Origin: Teretinema sp942493045
Lineage (GTDB): Bacteria; Spirochaetota; Spirochaetia; Treponematales; Treponemataceae
NCBI GenBank assembly: GCA_942493045.1
Contig: OW818665.1
Span: 248,001 to 312,000, forward strand
Length of the DNA stretch: 64,000 nt
Reading direction: 5' to 3'
Position 1 is the stretch's first letter. The number at the start of each line of letters is the position of its first letter. Positions 50,296-58,388 of this stretch are shown here, piece by piece. The notes beneath the pieces were generated by a model. That model was given only the letters and a program-made list of their open reading frames with translations. It did no database searches and was not told where the DNA came from. A program made the translations under genes and the position numbers.

Positions 50296-51069
50296 ATGAA
50301 AAAAAAATACTATCTGCTGCCTGTCGTTTTTTGCGTAGCGGCTTCAGCCCTTTTCGCTTCTGGCGGAGCCGATTTGAATACCCGTGGCATGGTTCCGGTT
50401 TCGGCCCTGCCGCCGGGACATCTGTGGCGCAGGGCTCTGGGACGGGCCGCTGAGTCCGCGGAGATACAATACACCCTGGTTGAGCAGTCCGTGAATGTGA
50501 AAAGTTTGTTCAAGGACATGAATGAACAGAGTGAGTCCATATACCGGGTAGACTATGATGAACAGGGAAAAGAAGTCCGCACTTTGATCAGCACCTCACG
50601 ACAGCCGGGGAATGATAGGGGCGGCAGCGCTGATCAGGGCGGTCAGTCCGGAAGCGGGGGCTTTTCCTTGGGTAGCGACAGCGCTGAATCCTTCCTGAGC
50701 ATACTGGATGAAGGAGAGGTGTATGTCAAAGCCGAGGGTAAACCCGCGATTCATGATGGCTTGCAATGCCTCGTCTATGATTTTCTCTGTATAATGCCGG
50801 AGGAAGTCAGCTCTGAATCCGATGCGGACCAGAGATTGGGTTTCCGCGGGCGGTTATGGATCGAGCAGGGTACGGCTTCACCCTTGAAAGCTGAATTCGG
50901 CTTCAGGGTTTCTGAGTCCGGTTTTACCCTTGATTTTGATATGTCGGAGTATTGGACTCTTCTGCCTTCCGGCGTATTGAGGCGCTCCGGCCGAAGTTTT
51001 ATCACCGAAGCCCGTTTTTTGCTGATAAAGATCAACATGGACATGGACGAACGTTACAGCGGGTATTAG
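50296..51069 (+). CDS. Secreted protein, possible LolA-like fold
   Basis: 257 residues. Signal peptide to about FASG (residue 23). The C-terminal half (LGFRGRLWIEQGTASPLKAEFGF, then FTLDFDMSEYWTLLPSGVLRRS) resembles LolA/LolB-type outer-membrane lipoprotein carriers in its strand pattern. A Gly/Ser/Asp-rich stretch (residues about 105-130) interrupts it. No function assigned. GGAG lies 9 nt before the ATG. Confidence 0.65.
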   Translation: MKKKYYLLPVVFCVAASALFASGGADLNTRGMVPVSALPPGHLWRRALGRAAESAEIQYTLVEQSVNVKSLFKDMNEQSESIYRVDYDEQGKEVRTLISTSRQPGNDRGGSADQGGQSGSGGFSLGSDSAESFLSILDEGEVYVKAEGKPAIHDGLQCLVYDFLCIMPEEVSSESDADQRLGFRGRLWIEQGTASPLKAEFGFRVSESGFTLDFDMSEYWTLLPSGVLRRSGRSFITEARFLLIKINMDMDERYSGY

Positions 51070-51113
51070 GACTCTTCTTCCCGGCTTCTGGGAACCGCCT
51101 CGGCCTCGTGCTC

Positions 51114-51143
51114 TTCCCAGAGCGGTCGCTGGGGCAGTATACT
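51114..51143 (+). promoter_or_regulatory. Promoter at the engB start
   Basis: -35 TTCCCA, 18-nt spacer, -10 TATACT (51138-51143). Predicted start about 51150, 2 nt before the ATG. Confidence 0.5.
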
Positions 51144-51151
51144 GCAAATCT

Positions 51152-51862
51152 ATGAAGATCGTATCCGCAGATTTTATTAAGGGCGCGACCCGCGCCGATC
51201 AGTATCCCAAAACCGGCAAAACTGAATTCGCTTTTTTCGGCCGCTCCAATACCGGAAAGTCATCGTTGATTAATATGCTGGTAAACCGCAAAAGTCTGGT
51301 CAAAACCGGCTCGCGGCCGGGTATGACCAGGGAGATTAATTTTTTCGCCATCAATGACAGTTTTACGCTGGTGGACTTGCCGGGTTATGGCTACGCTCAG
51401 CGTTCGGCTTCCGAGCAGACCGCTTTTGACCGGATGCTGGATGAGTACTGCCGTGTCCGCAAGGAATTACGGGCTATTTTTTTTCTGGTGGATTTGCGGC
51501 GCGAGAGCGGCGAGGTGGAAAAAGCCTCAGTTGAATATTTTGAGAAACTGGGTCTAGAAGTGATCATCGTCGGCACGAAGGCTGACAAGCTCGGAAAAAA
51601 TGAGGTTCTGCAGGTCGCTCGCAGGTTGGCAGCCTTTTTCGGCCGTCCCGTTGAAAGTATCCTAGTGACCTCGGCCTTAAAAAAAACCGGCCGGGATCTG
51701 GTACTGTCCCGGATCAGCGCGGCCCTGCGTCCCGTCGCGTCGGCCAAGGCCGGCTCTGTCCCCGCATCAGCGCCCATGGCGGCAGAGTCCGCGGCCACCG
51801 CTTCTACCGGTTCCGCTGAGTCTTCCGTGGTTTCCGCGCCGCCCGCCGCGGTCCAGTCGTAG
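51152..51862 (+). CDS. engB: Ribosome biogenesis GTPase EngB/YsxC
   Basis: 236 residues. Essential GTPase for 50S assembly. G1 GRSNTGKSSLIN, G2 Thr in RPGMTREI, G3 DLPGYGYA, G4 TKADK, G5 SAL. About 45 residues longer than usual because of a C-terminal Ala/Ser/Pro-rich tail that looks disordered. No Shine-Dalgarno sequence is present, and a -10 lies 8 nt before the ATG. Convergent with the PII-like gene. Confidence 0.95.
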   Translation: MKIVSADFIKGATRADQYPKTGKTEFAFFGRSNTGKSSLINMLVNRKSLVKTGSRPGMTREINFFAINDSFTLVDLPGYGYAQRSASEQTAFDRMLDEYCRVRKELRAIFFLVDLRRESGEVEKASVEYFEKLGLEVIIVGTKADKLGKNEVLQVARRLAAFFGRPVESILVTSALKKTGRDLVLSRISAALRPVASAKAGSVPASAPMAAESAATASTGSAESSVVSAPPAAVQS

Positions 51863-51863
51863 C

Positions 51864-52484
51864 TTACTGCGCTTCCGGCGTGCCGAGCACGGTAAACTGC
51901 TCGACGGGGGTGGTGTACATGATGCCGATTCCCGGCTCAGTCAGGCAGCGCAGATTGCGGATGGCGTTTTTAATGGCCTCGGCGCCGGCGCGTTCCGCCA
52001 GTATCAGTATTTGCTCTTTTTCCGGCACAATGGTAATCCCGAAAAACTTTTCGTCATCCGGCTTTCCGGTTCCCCGGGCATGCACAATCGTGCCGCCGCG
52101 GGCGCCGGCTTTTCGGGCAGCTTCCATCACGTCTTCGGCATAGCCGCGGTTGACGATAATCGTTATCAGTTCATGGTCGCCTTGATTGCCCATTGCCGTA
52201 CCTCCGGTTTTTATGACAAATGAAATTCCGCTTTTCTTTCTGGTGTAGACCGGCGCGTCGCGAATTGCCGCGTACACCGCCGCCAGCTGATCGTCGCTGA
52301 CCAGCGTAATCAGGATATCCTTTTCAACATCCGATAAGGCCAGCATCCGGAAAAAGAACGAGCTGACGCTGCCCTGGCCGATCAGGATGGTTCCGCCGCG
52401 GGCCCCGGCGGTCCGGGTTAACGCGGCGATCTTTTCACCTAGTCCGTGGTTGACGATGGTCAGGATTTGCCTGCTGTATTCCAT
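51864..52484 (-). CDS. Tandem PII-like domain protein
   Basis: 206 residues made of two P-II-like halves. Half 1: QILTIVNHGLGEKIAALTRTAGARGGTILIGQG. Half 2: ELITIIVNRGYAEDVMEAARKAGARGGTIVHARG, then DEKFFGITIVPEKEQILIL. Both have the beta-alpha-beta pattern and the GGT(I)xxxxG turn of PII, but no T-loop Tyr. The ATG at 52484 follows GGGAGGT; the longer in-frame start lies within the DUF1538 gene. It overlaps the end of that gene by 25 nt. PII-like proteins often sit on transporters and sense nucleotides, so it probably gates its DUF1538 partner. Confidence 0.82.
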   Translation of the reverse strand: MEYSRQILTIVNHGLGEKIAALTRTAGARGGTILIGQGSVSSFFFRMLALSDVEKDILITLVSDDQLAAVYAAIRDAPVYTRKKSGISFVIKTGGTAMGNQGDHELITIIVNRGYAEDVMEAARKAGARGGTIVHARGTGKPDDEKFFGITIVPEKEQILILAERAGAEAIKNAIRNLRCLTEPGIGIMYTTPVEQFTVLGTPEAQ

Positions 52485-53980
52485 TCGGTACCTCCCTTCA
52501 GGGCATTTTCTTCGCGGCGGGCAAAGAGCGAGCCCAGTATCTGGATGCTGATCAGCGGTGTTACCGCTATCATGGCGATCAGGCCGAAGGCGTCCGCCGC
52601 CGGGTTCCCGCCGGAAGCCGCTGAAGCGCCCAGGGTTAATGACAGGATAAAGGTGCTGCTCATCGGCCCGGAGGCAACCCCGCCTGAATCGAAGGCAATC
52701 GCCGTGAACAGTTTCGGGCTTACCAGGGTTAAAAGCAGGGCCAGAGCGTAGCAGGGCAGCAGCAGATACCAGATACTGAAGCCGGCGAGTACCCGCCACA
52801 TTGACAAGCCGACTGAAAAGGCCACCCCGATGGCCAGGGCGCCTAACAGCACCGGCCGGCGGATATTACCGCCGGAAGCCTCTTCAACCTGCTCGGTCAG
52901 GACCCAGATAGCCGGTTCGGCGCAGACCACCACGGCGCCGAGCAGGCAGCCGATCGGTATCAGTATACTATTCCAGCTTAACGCGCCCAATTCTTCGCCA
53001 AGCGCTTTGCCGACCGGGATAAAGGCGGTGTCCGTACCCAAAAAGAAAAGAACCAGGCCGACAAAGGCGTAGCCGAAGCCGGTGATAATACGCTGTACCT
53101 GACGAGGCGGTAACCTAAGCAAAAAAAGCTGAAAGCCGGCTAGCAGGGCTATAATCGGCGCCAGTGAAAAGGCCACGCTTTTGAGGATGAGCGGCAATTC
53201 ATGGGCGTACAGTTTCAGTATGCCGCTTTCCGCCGGGACCTGGATAGCCGCGGCGGCTTCCTGCACGGCCCGGGCATCGGTTGAACTGCCGTTGGCGGTC
53301 AACGCGAAGCCCAGAGCGCTGACCGCCAGAATTGGACCGATTGAGGCAATGCCGGTAAAGCCGAAACTGTCTTCCAGGGCGGAGCGGTCGCTGCGCACTG
53401 CCGCCACACCGACGCCGAGGGCGATGATAAAGGGTACGGTCATGGGTCCGGTGGTAGCGCCGCCTGAGTCAAAGGCGATGGCCACAAACACCGGATCGAC
53501 CTGGGCGGCCAGGGCAAAGACAGCTAGATAACCGAGGATGACTACCACCCGGAATGAAACCTGGAAGACGGCGCGGGCCAGGGCAGTCATCACAAACAGG
53601 CCGATGCCGACAGCCACGGCGATTACCAGGGTACGAGCCTTGATTAAACCGGTGATCGCTTCGGCTTGTTTTCCGAGAATCAGCAGATCCGGTTCGGCGA
53701 TGGTGATAAACAGGCCGACCAGAAAGCCGGCGCCCAGAATGAGGGGCAGCTTGCGGGTGCGGGTTAGGGCGGCGCCTAAAAAGGATCCGGCCGGGATGAT
53801 GCCGATTTCAGCGCCGGTTAAAAAAAGGGTCAGTCCCAGAATGATAAGCAGGGAACCGAAAGCGAATTTCACCAGCAGTTGACCCTCAAGCGGGGCGATG
53901 GTAAAGGCGAGGATAAAAACCAGGATGGAAATGGGTAAAACCGCTATACAGGTTTCTTTCAGTTTATGCAGGAAATTCAT
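52460..53980 (-). CDS. DUF1538 membrane protein
   Basis: About 506 residues with 12 or so membrane helices arranged as two homologous halves: TGAEIGIIPAGSFLG ... AFDSGGATTGPMTVPF and LGTDTAFIPVGKALG ... AFDSGGVASGPMSSTFIL. The repeated DSGG-x-x-(S/T)GPM motif in re-entrant positions suggests a transporter or channel; substrate unknown. Start chosen at ATG 53980; longer in-frame starts run into purB. The PII-like gene follows with overlap. Confidence 0.85.
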   Translation of the reverse strand: MNFLHKLKETCIAVLPISILVFILAFTIAPLEGQLLVKFAFGSLLIILGLTLFLTGAEIGIIPAGSFLGAALTRTRKLPLILGAGFLVGLFITIAEPDLLILGKQAEAITGLIKARTLVIAVAVGIGLFVMTALARAVFQVSFRVVVILGYLAVFALAAQVDPVFVAIAFDSGGATTGPMTVPFIIALGVGVAAVRSDRSALEDSFGFTGIASIGPILAVSALGFALTANGSSTDARAVQEAAAAIQVPAESGILKLYAHELPLILKSVAFSLAPIIALLAGFQLFLLRLPPRQVQRIITGFGYAFVGLVLFFLGTDTAFIPVGKALGEELGALSWNSILIPIGCLLGAVVVCAEPAIWVLTEQVEEASGGNIRRPVLLGALAIGVAFSVGLSMWRVLAGFSIWYLLLPCYALALLLTLVSPKLFTAIAFDSGGVASGPMSSTFILSLTLGASAASGGNPAADAFGLIAMIAVTPLISIQILGSLFARREENALKGGTEWNTAGKS

Positions 53981-54003
53981 CGGTGCGGAAAGCCTATCAT
54001 GTA

Positions 54004-54033
54004 TTGACAGGAATAACAAGTTTTTGGCATTAT
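54004..54033 (+). promoter_or_regulatory. purB promoter with start at the ATG
   Basis: Perfect -35 TTGACA (54004-54009), 18-nt spacer, -10 CATTAT (54028-54033). The predicted start is within 1 nt of the purB ATG at 54039. Confidence 0.6.
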
Positions 54034-54038
54034 TGGTC

Positions 54039-55472
54039 ATGGAAACACGTAATATTTTTCTGAACATCTCTCCCATCGATCACCGCTATTCTTTGTCTGA
54101 GGCCGAGGTTTACAACAAGCTCGCTTCCTTTATTTCTGAACAGGCTGCCATCATCTCCTGTACCCGCGCCGAAATCGCGCTGGTTAAGGCCCATCTTTCG
54201 GTGCGCGGTTCACTGACCGCCGCCCTGGAAGCGCAGCTGGACAGCCTCTGCGAAACTGTCGATCCCTCCCTGGTCTATGCTGAAGAGGAAAAAACCCGTC
54301 ATAACATCCGGGCCCTGGTCAACGTCCTGAAAACCATGGTTCCCGAAGAAATCGCGCCGCTGGTGCACTTGGGGGCGACCAGTGTCGATATTCTGGACAC
54401 CGCCCATGCCGTACGCGTGCGGGACTGCGTGCAGCAGGTAATCCTGCCGCTGCTGGAAGAGCTGGAAACCCTGCTTTGCGATATCGCGGCTCGTGAAGCC
54501 GAAACCCCGCAGGTCGGCCGTACTCACGGCCAGCATGCCGTACCGATAACCTTCGGTTTCGCGGTTGCCGAATACGCCAGCCGTCTTGGCAAATCCATCC
54601 TGGAAATCCGCACCCGCTCAAAAGACCTGCGCGGTAAGCTGGCCGGCGCCGTCGGCGCCTACAACGCCACCAGCATGATAGTCCGCGATCCCGAGGATCT
54701 GGAAAAACGCTATCTGGCCTATCTCGGTCTGCAACCCTCCGAACACTCCACCCAGCTGGTGGAACCGGAGTATCTGCTGCGCCTGCTTCTGGAACTGAAC
54801 GTGGCCTTCGGCGTCATCGCCAACCTGGCCGATGACCTGCGTAACCTGCAGCGCTCCGAGGTCGGTGAGGTTTTTGAATACTTCGGCGCCGCCCAGGTCG
54901 GCTCTTCTACCATGCCCCAAAAGCGCAACCCCTGGAATTCGGAGCATGTTAAAAGCCTGTGGAAGGCCTTTGCCCCGCGGGTCATGACCTTTTTTATGGA
55001 TCAGATTTCCGAACACCAACGCGACCTGACCAACTCGGCCAGTCAGCGCTTTGTTTCCGACTATTTAGCCGGCTTTGCCCTGGCCGTCTCGCGCATGAAG
55101 CACGTTGTCGCCGGCGTACAGGCCGACCGCGAGGGTATGGCTGCCAACCTGGCTGGCGCCGGAGGGAAGGTGAGGGGTGGTGTTCTGGCTGAGCCGGCAT
55201 ATATTCTGCTGGCCGAATCCGGCATTTCGGACGCCCACGAGGTTATCCGGAATATCACGCTGACGGCCGAGCAGCAGTCCATTACCTTTTATGAGGCCCT
55301 GATGCTGCAAAAAGACGCCTTCCAGCGCATTACCGGCCAGCTGGCCAAGCTCGGCGTGGCCGATCCGGCGGGCTTCTTTGAGCACCCGGAGCGCTATCGC
55401 GGCCTGGCGGCCGAGAAAGCCCGCGCGCTTTCGAAAAAATACATTGAATTAATGAAGACTGACCGCGCCTGA
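54039..55472 (+). CDS. purB: Adenylosuccinate lyase
   Basis: 477 residues. Cleaves SAICAR and adenylosuccinate in purine synthesis. Family motifs: HLGATSVDILDTA, GRTHGQHAVPITFGFAVAE, and the signature GSSTMPQKRNPWNSEHV. The start at 54039 begins METRNIF with no Shine-Dalgarno sequence; the longer frame upstream is antisense to the DUF1538 gene. Followed by guaB and purA, so this is a purine nucleotide cluster. Other aspartase-superfamily lyases share the signature, but the neighbours favour PurB. Confidence 0.9.
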   Translation: METRNIFLNISPIDHRYSLSEAEVYNKLASFISEQAAIISCTRAEIALVKAHLSVRGSLTAALEAQLDSLCETVDPSLVYAEEEKTRHNIRALVNVLKTMVPEEIAPLVHLGATSVDILDTAHAVRVRDCVQQVILPLLEELETLLCDIAAREAETPQVGRTHGQHAVPITFGFAVAEYASRLGKSILEIRTRSKDLRGKLAGAVGAYNATSMIVRDPEDLEKRYLAYLGLQPSEHSTQLVEPEYLLRLLLELNVAFGVIANLADDLRNLQRSEVGEVFEYFGAAQVGSSTMPQKRNPWNSEHVKSLWKAFAPRVMTFFMDQISEHQRDLTNSASQRFVSDYLAGFALAVSRMKHVVAGVQADREGMAANLAGAGGKVRGGVLAEPAYILLAESGISDAHEVIRNITLTAEQQSITFYEALMLQKDAFQRITGQLAKLGVADPAGFFEHPERYRGLAAEKARALSKKYIELMKTDRA

Positions 55473-55484
55473 GCGGTCCCCCTG

Positions 55485-55512
55485 ACCGGCTGCCCTGAGT
55501 GCAGCCGGTTTT
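55485..55512 (+). terminator. Probable terminator between purB and guaB
   Basis: Perfect 9-bp stem (ACCGGCTGC / GCAGCCGGT), 7-nt loop, four T. Confidence 0.65.
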
Positions 55513-55540
55513 CATATCAGTTTATAATGGAGGTTTACAT

Positions 55541-56986
55541 ATGTTCGAATTGAAAGAAACCCTGTCCTACGACGACGTCCTGCTGCAGCCCGGTTATTCC
55601 GAGGTACTGCCCCGTGAAACAGACGTCAGCACACTGCTGGTCGGTAAGGTTCGCCTGAACGTGCCGATTATTTCGGCGGCCATGGATACGGTCACCGAGG
55701 AAAAAATGGCCATTGCCCTGGCCCTGGAGGGAGCGGCCGGCGTTATTCACCGCAACCTGAGTCCTGAACTGCAGGCCGAACAGGTTTCCAATGCCAAGCG
55801 TTACCTGAACTGGGTTATCGAGTCCCCGGTCACCGTCGAGGATGACCGCACCATCGGCGACGTGAAGCAGATTATGCACCGCTATAATGTGTCCGGACTG
55901 CCGGTTATCACCAAAGAATCAAAACTGGTCGGTATTATCACCGGCCGTGACCTGCGCTTCTGCCGCGACGATTCGCTTTTAGTGCGGGATGTCATGACCA
56001 AGGATATGGTTGTTACCAAGGGAAAACCTTCTGTCGATGACGCCCGTCAAAAATTCGACAAGCACCGCATCGAAAAACTGCCGGTAATTGATACCGAGGG
56101 CCACCTGACCGGTTTAATCACCGTCAAGGATATGGAAAAGCAGGAAATGTTTCCCAAGGCCGCCCGCGACGCCAAGGGCCGCCTGATCGTCGGCGCCGCC
56201 ATCAGCAATAATGACTGGGAGGCGCGTTTGCCGCTGCTGGTAGCCGCCCATGTCGATTTCGTGGTGCTGGATACCGCTCACGGCGACTCCAAGGGTGTCC
56301 TGGGCGCGGTCCGCGCAATTAAAAAACAATACCCGGACCTGCCGGTGATCGGCGGCAACGTAGCCACAGCGGAAGGCACCCGCCACTTGATTGAGGCCGG
56401 AGCCGACGCAGTAAAAGTCGGAGTCGGACCGGGATCAATCTGCACTACGCGCATCGTCTCCGGTGTCGGAGCCGCTCAGTTCTCCGCCGTGGTGGAGTGC
56501 GCCGAAGAGGCTGCCAAGTCCGGTATCCCGATCATCGCCGACGGCGGTATCAAATTCTCAGGCGATATTTCCAAGGCCATCGGCGCCGGCGCCAACGCCG
56601 TGATGATCGGTAATCTTTTCGCCGGCTTGAAAGAGTCACCCGGCCGCGAAATCATTTTTGACGGACGTATTTACAAGGAATACCGCGGTATGGGCTCTCT
56701 CGGCGCCATTAAAGACGGTTCCGGTGACCGTTACGGCATCGCCAAGGACGAGACCCCTGTTCCGGAGGGAATCGAAGGCCGCGTGCCCTACAAGGGCGAA
56801 CTGAAGAGCTTTTTGCACCAAATGGTGTCCGGCTTGCGAAAAGGTATGGGATATTGCGGCTGCCGCAGCATTGAGGAATTGAAGAACTACCGGAAATTTG
56901 TTAGGATAACCGCGTCGGGACTCCGTGAAAGCCACGCGCATGACGTGACGATCACCCAGGAAGCCCCGAACTATTCACGCCATTAA
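55541..56986 (+). CDS. guaB: Inosine-5'-monophosphate dehydrogenase
   Basis: 481 residues. Oxidises IMP to XMP, the branch to GMP. Catalytic core with DDVLLQPGYSEVLP and the active Cys in GPGSICTTRIVSG; two CBS domains inserted (residues about 100-215: MHRYNVSGLPVI, DKHRIEKLPVID). The ATG at 55541 follows GGAGG by 7 nt. A perfect -10 (TATAAT, 55523-55528) overlaps the ribosome-binding site and would give a 6-nt leader, but I find no -35. Confidence 0.97.
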   Translation: MFELKETLSYDDVLLQPGYSEVLPRETDVSTLLVGKVRLNVPIISAAMDTVTEEKMAIALALEGAAGVIHRNLSPELQAEQVSNAKRYLNWVIESPVTVEDDRTIGDVKQIMHRYNVSGLPVITKESKLVGIITGRDLRFCRDDSLLVRDVMTKDMVVTKGKPSVDDARQKFDKHRIEKLPVIDTEGHLTGLITVKDMEKQEMFPKAARDAKGRLIVGAAISNNDWEARLPLLVAAHVDFVVLDTAHGDSKGVLGAVRAIKKQYPDLPVIGGNVATAEGTRHLIEAGADAVKVGVGPGSICTTRIVSGVGAAQFSAVVECAEEAAKSGIPIIADGGIKFSGDISKAIGAGANAVMIGNLFAGLKESPGREIIFDGRIYKEYRGMGSLGAIKDGSGDRYGIAKDETPVPEGIEGRVPYKGELKSFLHQMVSGLRKGMGYCGCRSIEELKNYRKFVRITASGLRESHAHDVTITQEAPNYSRH

Positions 56987-56997
56987 AGTAGGTTGAC

Positions 56998-58224
56998 ATG
57001 AATGTAGTTGTTATCGGTGCCCAGTGGGGCGATGAAGGCAAGGGAAAGATCGTTGACTATCTGGCCGACGAGTCCCAGGTTATCGTCCGCTTCTCCGGTG
57101 GAGCCAACGCGGGCCATACCATTGTAAATAATGGTGTTCAGTACGCTCTCCATCTGGTTCCGTCCGGAATTCTTCATCCGAACAATATCGTGTACCTCGG
57201 TGCCGGTATGGTCATCGACCCGGAAGCCCTGTTTGTCGAGCTGGCTATGCTTAAAGAACGCGGCATTCACTGGGAAAACCGGGTATTTATATCCGACCGG
57301 GCGCACCTTGTTCTGCCTCGTTACCGCGAGATGGATAAAAAACGCGACGCTGAGCGCAAACGGCCCATCGGCACGACCGGCCGCGGAATCGGTACAACCT
57401 ACGCCATGAAAAGCGAACGCGACGGTATCCGGCTGGCCGACCTGACTTGGAAAGAGAAAATGGAAGAGATGGAAGAAGCCGACCGTGCCTTCCTCGCTCC
57501 CTTTACCGAGCGCCTGCTGGCCATGAAAGTGAATCTGACAAGCGAACTTTGGAAGGTCCGGGGCCAGCGCGTGTTGTTTGAGGGTGCTCAGGGCGCCCTG
57601 TTGGACCTGGATCTGGGAACCTACCCCTATGTCTCCTCCGGCTTTTCTTCCTCCGCCGGCGCGGCAATCGGCGGCTGTATCGGCCCCCGCGCCATCGACA
57701 AGATTCTCGGTGTATTCAAGGCCTACTCCACCCGGGTTGGCAATGGACCGATGCCGACTGAATTCGATGTTGCCAGCCAGAGCGAACTGTATAACTATGT
57801 CCGCGAAACCGGCCGAGAGTACGGCGTGACTACCGGCCGCCCCCGCCGTTGCGGCTATCTGGACCTGGTGGCGCTGCGCTATGCCTGCCAGTCTAATTCG
57901 ATTGACAGCCTGGTACTGACCCATCTTGATGTCTATGATACCCTCGACGATATTGAAGCCTGCGTGGCCTACAATATCAACGGTACCGTGACCGAGGATT
58001 TCCCGGCTTCGATCGAGGAATTAAACGCCGCGAAACCGGTACTGAAGCATTTTAAGGGCTGGAAAACCTGTCTGAAGGAAATGCGCTCCTATGACGCCCT
58101 GCCGGAAGCGGCCCGGGTCTATGTCGATTTTATCGAACAGTACACTTCAACCAAAATTGGTATTGTGTCGGTCGGTTATGAGCGCGGCGATACCTTTATC
58201 CGGGATGATGTCTGGAAAAAATAA
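56998..58224 (+). CDS. purA: Adenylosuccinate synthetase
   Basis: 408 residues, slightly short for the family (about 430). GTP-dependent step from IMP to AMP. N-terminal GAQWGDEGKGKIVDYL; substrate motifs RFSGGANAGHT and GTTGRGIGTTYAMK; VSVGYERGDT at the end. Starts 11 nt after guaB, so guaB-purA form an operon that controls both IMP branches. Confidence 0.97.
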   Translation: MNVVVIGAQWGDEGKGKIVDYLADESQVIVRFSGGANAGHTIVNNGVQYALHLVPSGILHPNNIVYLGAGMVIDPEALFVELAMLKERGIHWENRVFISDRAHLVLPRYREMDKKRDAERKRPIGTTGRGIGTTYAMKSERDGIRLADLTWKEKMEEMEEADRAFLAPFTERLLAMKVNLTSELWKVRGQRVLFEGAQGALLDLDLGTYPYVSSGFSSSAGAAIGGCIGPRAIDKILGVFKAYSTRVGNGPMPTEFDVASQSELYNYVRETGREYGVTTGRPRRCGYLDLVALRYACQSNSIDSLVLTHLDVYDTLDDIEACVAYNINGTVTEDFPASIEELNAAKPVLKHFKGWKTCLKEMRSYDALPEAARVYVDFIEQYTSTKIGIVSVGYERGDTFIRDDVWKK

Positions 58225-58253
58225 CCACTGCCGGGACCGCAAACTGACAGTGT

Positions 58254-58284
58254 AAAAAAACGGCCCAATGGGTCGTTTTTTTTT
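58254..58284 (+). terminator. purA terminator
   Basis: 13-bp stem including a central GGCCC/GGGT part and a run of seven A pairing with T, loop AAT, ending in nine T. Confidence 0.85.
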
Positions 58285-58293
58285 GCTTTTTTT

Positions 58294-58316
58294 TGACAAT
58301 AAATGTAATATTGTCA
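58294..58316. promoter_or_regulatory. Inverted repeat upstream of the acyl-CoA ligase
   Basis: TGACAAT-N9-ATTGTCA, 7-bp arms. The left arm overlaps a TTGACA that could be a -35; no good -10 follows at the right distance. Two further hairpins (58319-58337 and 58358-58375) lie in the leader before AGGAG. This looks like an operator, regulator unknown. Confidence 0.5.
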
Positions 58317-58388
58317 TACGCGTGCAACTTTCACGCGCAAATCCGGTCTGATACATAAACCGTCGAGCGACGGTTACAGGAGATTTTA

